Shown here piece by piece: positions 34,906-40,301 of a stretch of DNA of 40,301 nucleotides. The stretch spans positions 31,286-71,586 of the forward strand of contig JAHBMJ010003138.1 of assembly GCA_018398765.1 (NCBI GenBank). The letters are read 5' to 3'. The stretch is from Chromera velia. Its lineage: Eukaryota; Sar; Chromeraceae. A program made the translations under genes and the position numbers. The notes under the pieces are model-generated. The model ran no database searches. It worked only from the letters and a program-made list of their open reading frames with translations, and was not told the DNA's origin. Within the stretch, counting starts at the first letter, position 1. Each line of letters begins with the position of its first letter.

Positions 34906-37900
34906 TTACCCCATATTCAAGACTGTATCGGAGAACAATAGTGTTAATTTTTCATCTAGACCGTCATTACCGCAAAGAGACAGGGTGTGCAATGAGGACA
35001 TCCGCCCTGACCGCAGCAGGGTCATAAAGGGGTCTACAACTCTCCCCGTCAGCAGATTGCTCGACAGGTCCAGATCTTCGAGGGGAGGGGGGGGGCGGCT
35101 CATCCACCCCTCTGTAAGTGCCGTCACCCCTACGTCCGTGAGCCCTGTGCACTTTACATCGAGCGTTCTCAAGCTAGGCAGCTTCTCTGCAACCACCACC
35201 TCCGAAAGAGCCCTGCCCCCTTCCGCCCCCAACCTGCAACCGAAGAGTCGGAGCATGTGAAGCGAAGACAACCTCCCACTGCCCAGGCCCACACACAACG
35301 CACGGAACTCCTCGACCACGCGAACACCCCTTACCCAAAGTTCTTCCAATCTGCGGAGGTGCCCAGAGCTCAATGCACCTGAGAACATCCCAACCTGCAC
35401 AGCGACACTTCGAAGGGCGATGCCGCAAAAGACGATGTCAAGCCGTCGCAGTGCAGAGACGTGGGAAGAACCGAGGGCGGCTGCAAAAGCCTGCATCCCC
35501 TCCTGCCTGATCCACGACAAGTCCACTCTCAGCTCGCTGAGGGAAGGGACTCTGCCTGCACTAACAAGGGTGGACAGAGACTGCACACTTTGTGTTGGGA
35601 GGGGAAATGGGTCGGCACAGCGGAGGAAGCGGAAGGCAGGCAGACTGCCCGGACCTCTGGAGAGGCCCGACAACAAACCCGTAAGTCCTTCCTCCGTTTG
35701 ATGATGAAAAATAATTTCCTTTAGAGATGCCAGGGACGCATTTGCATGTGTGAGGGCCTCTCCAAGCGCTTCCCCCCCCTCTCGGTTGAGCACCCCGCGG
35801 CCAAAATACTCAAATTTCCGCAACCCCGACAATTTGCCTGCTCGAATGACCTCTGCCAGACATGTCAAACCAAAATGCAGGTTGTCTCCCCGCAAATCAA
35901 CGTCTATCAGTGTTGGAGGGTCAACCCTCCCTCCAGACAAACCCTCACAGAGAGAAACAAAGCTGTCGTTGCACCACCATGTGAGACTGACAGCCCGGAG
36001 GGAGGGGACCTTACCAGTCGCCAAAACCTCCCCCAAAGCTTTGCATCCCTCCCCCCCACCCTCCTCCCCACATCTCACTTCGAGGGACAGATCTCGAAGA
36101 GACGACAAACGCCCCCCACCCAAACCCTGCGCCATTCCCCCTACCCCCTCATCCCCTTTCTCCCTCCATGCTAGATCGAGCTTCTGGAGACCCGGACACC
36201 CGCCACCACCCAGCGCCAGCCCCAGAGCCCACATCGAATGTCGGCTCAAGACGGACGGAGTGATGCGAGAAGCGCCAAGCCTGAGACTTACCAATGAGCC
36301 CAGCCTCCCCCCTCAAATGCCCTCAGCAAGGTTCCCGACCCCCTCCCCTGTATCGTCCGCATGCACTGAAAGATCCAGGGTCTGCAGGAGTGATGTCTTG
36401 CCTGCTGCAAGGATGCGACTAAGACCCTCAAAAGCCTCTTTTGTCATGTCGGGCCGAGCAGCGATCTCTAAACCCCTCAACTCAGCCAGATGCCCAGAAC
36501 TGAGGGCGTTGGCAAGAGCAACGACCCCCCCTGCATTCAGATTCTCTGTAGATCGGCCGTAAGGGATCACCAGCCCTTGAAGAGACGGCAACCCCCCCAC
36601 CGCCAAACCGGTTACAAACCTGACCAACTGCTCAGAGCTCATGTACAATGAATATCGCCGTCCCCCCATGTTGAGCTTTCGGAGGTTGGGGAAACGGCCT
36701 GGGACCGTCAAGTGGAAAAACCCTTCGAATTCAGACAAGCGATTGTCAGTCAAATCAAAGTTCTCCAACTCCTTCAACGCATTTGTGGTGAGAAGTTCGG
36801 AAATCGGGGTATAGTCTTTCTCCTCATCTGTCACATCAGCCAGCTCATTGTTCTTCAGCACCAGTACTCTCAAGTGAGGCACTGCCTCTGCATTGACTGC
36901 AGATGCCAACTGCTTCACTCCCGCCGGCCTCATACCATTTCCCTCAAGGTCGAGGGTCTGCAGAGATGTTGTCTTCTTTGCTTTCAGTGCTTCTGCTAGC
37001 GCTTCCACCCCCTCCGCTCTTACCTTTGTTCGGCCAACTCTGAGGGACTGTAGGGGCAGTGACTGCGGAGACGAAGAAAAACCCTTCGCAAACGCTTTCA
37101 GCCCTGAAGGGCCCAGAGGGTTGTCACTCAGGTCAAGGCTCAGAAGGTGCGGGAGCCCCGCCGACGAGAGGACAGAGCCAAGCGCTTCCATGGACGAGCA
37201 GCGGAGACGGTTGCCTGAAGAGAGGAGGGGACCATATCAGAAGATAGACCTGGTCTCTACAATCACATACAGCTGAAAAGAAAAGAATCAAAGAAAGAAG
37301 GATTTCATGAAGGAGAAGAGATGAGAGCAATATTTGGCGTACCGTGAGCACGAAGGTAGACCCATGCAGTCGACAAATCACGACGGAAGATCACGTACCA
37401 AAGAAGAAGACAAAGAAACACGGTACGCGCTTACACGGAGAATCGCACCATTATGCAGAGGAAGAAGGTGAATCTTTTTTCTTCAAATATTTTTCCCTTG
37501 ATTGACGGAATGATGTAAAATCATGAACAGAAAAGTGTATGAGCTTCCCGGTCATGCTTTCTTTCTTTTCTCTTCCATTCTTAGAGAACCAGACGCAAGC
37601 AGAGCTTCATTTGTTAGTGCGGAGATCCTCAGCGACGGACGAACACGGAAAAGCAAGCAAAAGAAGGGAGATATGGGAAAAATGGTGAACAAGCAGACGG
37701 GTCGGCAGGCAAGAGAACAGGGAGACACGCAGCCAGCGAAATGTGCGAGAGTTGAGACAGCAATAGAGGAGAGAGGGGTCTTGCCCAAGCGTTTCTCTTT
37801 TTTTGACATCCAGAAATGCCACTAAGGCCGCATTAACAGTCTCTCTCTGCCTAAAAGTCTGACTGACTGACCACTAAATTCCAGATATTCCAGAGAAGAA

Positions 37901-39679
37901 GGCAGCAGGTCAAAGACGCCACGAGCCGCCTGATTCAGATCGCATTCTGCAGCAGTAGGGGAGAATCCTGTGTCAGTCTCCTCGATTACAAGCACGTCTC
38001 TCTCAAGCGTTTCAAACGACGACAAACCAGGCAGTTTGTTCCCCGTTCCACAAACAAGCAGAGCGAGTCTTCGGGCTCACTCACTCACTCAGTGACACTC
38101 ACTCACGGGCCACCAATGGACCTTCTCTCTCTCTGCATGTCTCTGAGGAAGCCCATTAACATGTCAAACCACACTGCCTGGCAGTGAGGCCATTCGAGCA
38201 AGACAGACGACTGACTGGCAAGGTTGAGAGTCTTCAGACAGATCGACGGCGCCCGTCCTCCTGTCCCCCAAGCTTTGAGTCCCTGGAGGAAGTCGAGGAG
38301 CACGGGCAGGCAGGCGTCCTTGCAGACATGAGAACCTGCAGAGAGGGGGTGCAAGGAACTCTGTAAGCAGAAGCGGAAGCGCACACTCATCTGCAGTTTG
38401 CGTGCCGTTTTTTCTCTTTTGGTGTCCTTGCCTACCATCCTTCCTTTTTGTAAGCCTCTCGGGTCTCCTACATACCGAACATGGTGGGTCTGAGACTTTG
38501 CAAAAAAGAATTAACAAAAAACTTGAAAAAAGAACATGTGCCCCTGACCGCATTTGAGAGTCTCAAAAATTCCAGGCCCCGAGGGAATGGAGGTCAGAAG
38601 GAGCTTCAGCTTGCGGGCATTGAGAGAGAAGCCTGCAGAGGAAAATGCATTTGTCGATGCGCATTTATCCCTATGGACGCGGGGGGGCATGGGGGGAAAC
38701 CCGTCAGATAGACGCTCACGCAGACGCAGGGGGAGAGAGGAAGCGAGATCAAGAGGTAAGGCACGGTTGCCACAATATCCGACAAGAAATGAGATGGCGC
38801 CATTACTAAAGGCACATCCGCACTTGACTGCAAACGTCTCAGGAACGACGGGTTGGGGCGCGTTCTGTCTCCCTGCCAGCTCGAGAAACGTAGGCCGACT
38901 TAAACTCCGAGGGGCAGGGGAAGACACACGTTACCGTCTTTCCCAAACAAAGACGCTGTTGCTTTCCTTGACCCTTCTCAACTGAAAATTACGGGGTCAG
39001 AAATAAAGATTAAACCAAAGAAAGCCGAAAAGCCACCTTCCCGCACTCACCCGAAAGATCGAGGCTCCCAAGAGGCAGCTTGGAGCGTCCCTGCATGCAG
39101 GCACAGGGACAGGCACAATTCTCTCAAGCGAAGGCTTTTTCCAGTCCGGTGCCAACATCCTTCAAATTCAAAACAAGAGAAGTCACAGAAATCCACTCCT
39201 AGAAAAACCACGAAAACTCTCCCGACCGCTGACCCTTTTGATGAACTCGAGCAGGAGCCATGCCGAGCCAAAGCCGTCCTTGTCGGAAGCTAACTCGGAT
39301 ATTGCCTGCAGCAGAAAGCAGCCGAGTAAGACTCTTGATTGTGAATCCGTTTCAGCACGACACGGCATATGTAGACAGCAGTAGACAGAGCAGGTGGAAG
39401 ACGGAGAGACACGCACGCACCTCTGCGGTCGGGCAAGCGTGGTCGAAGAGGATACAGAGCTCGTTGTCTTTCCTCTCCGCAGTTTTCTTTCCGGCAATTT
39501 CCGAATGCGCCTCACCTGCGAACGAGGAGGGAAGGCGGGAAAGCAGCATAAAGACGGCGAATTTTTCGCGAAAAAAAAGTGCAGGCGCTTCGCAACTCCT
39601 CACACCAAGGGGAGGAAATGTGCAAAGATAAGTGCGGACCTGTAGAGGAGCGCTTTGCAGTGGTTGCGTTTCTAGACAT
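34906..39679 (-). pseudogene. LRR protein, copy B, interrupted by one in-frame TGA
   Basis: This is the paralogue of the LRR gene at 25451–30097. Exons: 39679–39640, 39515–39421, 39305–39234, 39090–39051, 38872–38549, 38335–38216, 37946–37872, 37214–34906 (TAA end). All splice sites and phases match copy A, and the sum is 3075 nt, an exact multiple of three. The only break is TGA at 36315–36313 (codon 556 in this model), where copy A has CGA. Translation would stop after 555 residues and lose about 469, nearly half the solenoid. Beyond the stop the frame stays open to the same end (TVLNMG). Exon 5 has 138 extra in-frame nt; 38719–38633 inside it has GTGAGC…CTGCAG ends in matching phase and could be spliced out. 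It may be a young pseudogene, a truncated but active gene, or a single-base sequence error. Confidence 0.85.
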
Positions 39680-39955
39680 TCTCTTTAACAAGGGCTCGCG
39701 ATTGCAGTCTGTCAGAGAGAAGGCAAAAACTCTGCGACTTCAAATCGTTAATCATTCAGCGGACGAGAAAAAAGAGTGCGGAGGGCAAGACCAACACGCA
39801 TTCAGTGCAGACCCAACGGTTCAGAAAAAAGAACCTGCTTTCTTTGCTTCACTTTGGCGCACTGGCTACTTCGTGGGGAGTCGGGCAGAGGGTCAGTATT
39901 AATATAGTGTCAGTGCAGAAGAGTGTGACGACAAGAGAAGACGTCGAAGAGACGT
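34908..39955. repeat. Segmental duplication, unit B
   Basis: This is the direct-repeat partner of 25452–30390. The similarity starts at the CCCATATTCAA word at the gene's stop codon and ends near GACGTCGAAGAGACG, about 275 bp upstream of the start codon. Confidence 0.9.
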
Positions 39956-39980
39956 CGGTTCCACGGCGCGAATCCACGCA

Positions 39981-40006
39981 TGCATGCATGCAATTGCATG
40001 CATGCA
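39981..40006. promoter_or_regulatory. 26-bp perfect palindrome of TGCATGCA units
   Basis: Four overlapping TGCATGCA octamers (starting at 39981, 39985, 39995 and 39999) form a perfect palindrome centred on AATT. It lies about 300 bp upstream of the start codon of LRR copy B. The octamer is a known binding site for some ApiAP2 proteins in apicomplexans; its use here is inference. It could also be a simple ATGC repeat. Confidence 0.5.
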
Positions 40007-40301
40007 GTCTCCTATAGTCTCCTCTTCACGGCTTTTGAGCCAGGTCCGAGCCATCATCCTATCTGACGCACTACGTGCGAATGGCCCGGAAAGCGAAATT
40101 ACCTTTGCATGGACCGTGAAGCACTTAAGTTGTGTTAAGTGCCCCCTCAGCGATCTTTCCGGGGTATCAAAATGCGTGCGTCAATTTTTAATCGTCAAAA
40201 AAGCTGCTTGCATCATGAGCGGTCTGTGCGCGCCCGCGGATCTTTACCCCAATAGGGTCTGCGGGGGCTCGGGCTCCCCCCCCCCCCCCCCCCCCCCCCC
40301 C
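40007..40301. other. Window end: unassigned sequence and terminal C run
   Basis: About 270 bp of mixed sequence hold no gene, tRNA or family I recognise. It contains a short inverted repeat, CACTTAAGTTGTGTTAAGTG (40120–40140 region). The window closes with a run of 26 C (40276–40301), the complement in kind of the 12-G run at the other end. Confidence 0.6.

Noticed and set aside
1-40301. tRNA, rRNA and snRNA genes
   Set aside because: I looked for tRNA T-loop words and conserved rRNA and U6 blocks and found none convincing; a covariance-model scan would be needed to be sure.

Overview
This is a eukaryotic nuclear window. Its genes are split by GT–AG introns, lie on both strands with no operon structure, and encode a Pumilio-type RNA-binding protein, a Cdc37-like protein, a Tyr-type glutathione S-transferase and large LRR proteins. 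The microsatellite-rich DNA, TGCATGCA motifs and gene types suggest an alveolate; a chromerid alga such as Vitrella is my best guess, but this is inference. The window starts with a G run and ends with 26 C, so it may be a whole contig or scaffold.

Layout: (1) 1–17.2 kb, minus strand: one very large gene. I could build 12 exons whose phases all agree, giving about 3380 codons with a central 8-repeat Pumilio homology domain between huge Ser/Gly/Gln-rich arms. (2) 17.2–19.1 kb: head-to-head intergenic region. (3) 19.1–20.16 kb, plus strand: a two-exon, 168-aa 'mini-Cdc37' that keeps the N-terminal kinase-binding signature and the C-terminal domain but has no central Hsp90-binding domain. (4) 20.2–25.4 kb: microsatellites, then an AT-rich island with a decayed retrotransposon gag (minus). 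(5) 25.45–30.1 kb, minus strand: an intact 8-exon, 968-codon ribonuclease-inhibitor-type LRR gene. (6) 30.1–31.6 kb: a shared upstream region with TGCATGCA sites, then a plus-strand GST with a possible targeting leader. (7) 31.6–34.9 kb: TCTG-type repeat arrays, a single N, a MITE-like element and a 716-bp stretch that appears twice at an exact 957-bp offset, probably an assembly artefact. (8) 34.9–39.7 kb, minus strand: a second copy of the whole LRR gene. All its splice sites are conserved, but one CGA has become TGA. (9) a tail with a 26-bp perfect TGCATGCA palindrome.

The introns I could reconstruct share an odd donor: C at position +3 (mostly GTCAGT) in 14 of 18 instead of the usual purine, paired mostly with GCAG acceptors. 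The Pumilio and Cdc37-like genes are divergent neighbours, as are the intact LRR gene and the GST. I see no direct pathway link among them. All alignments were made by eye.
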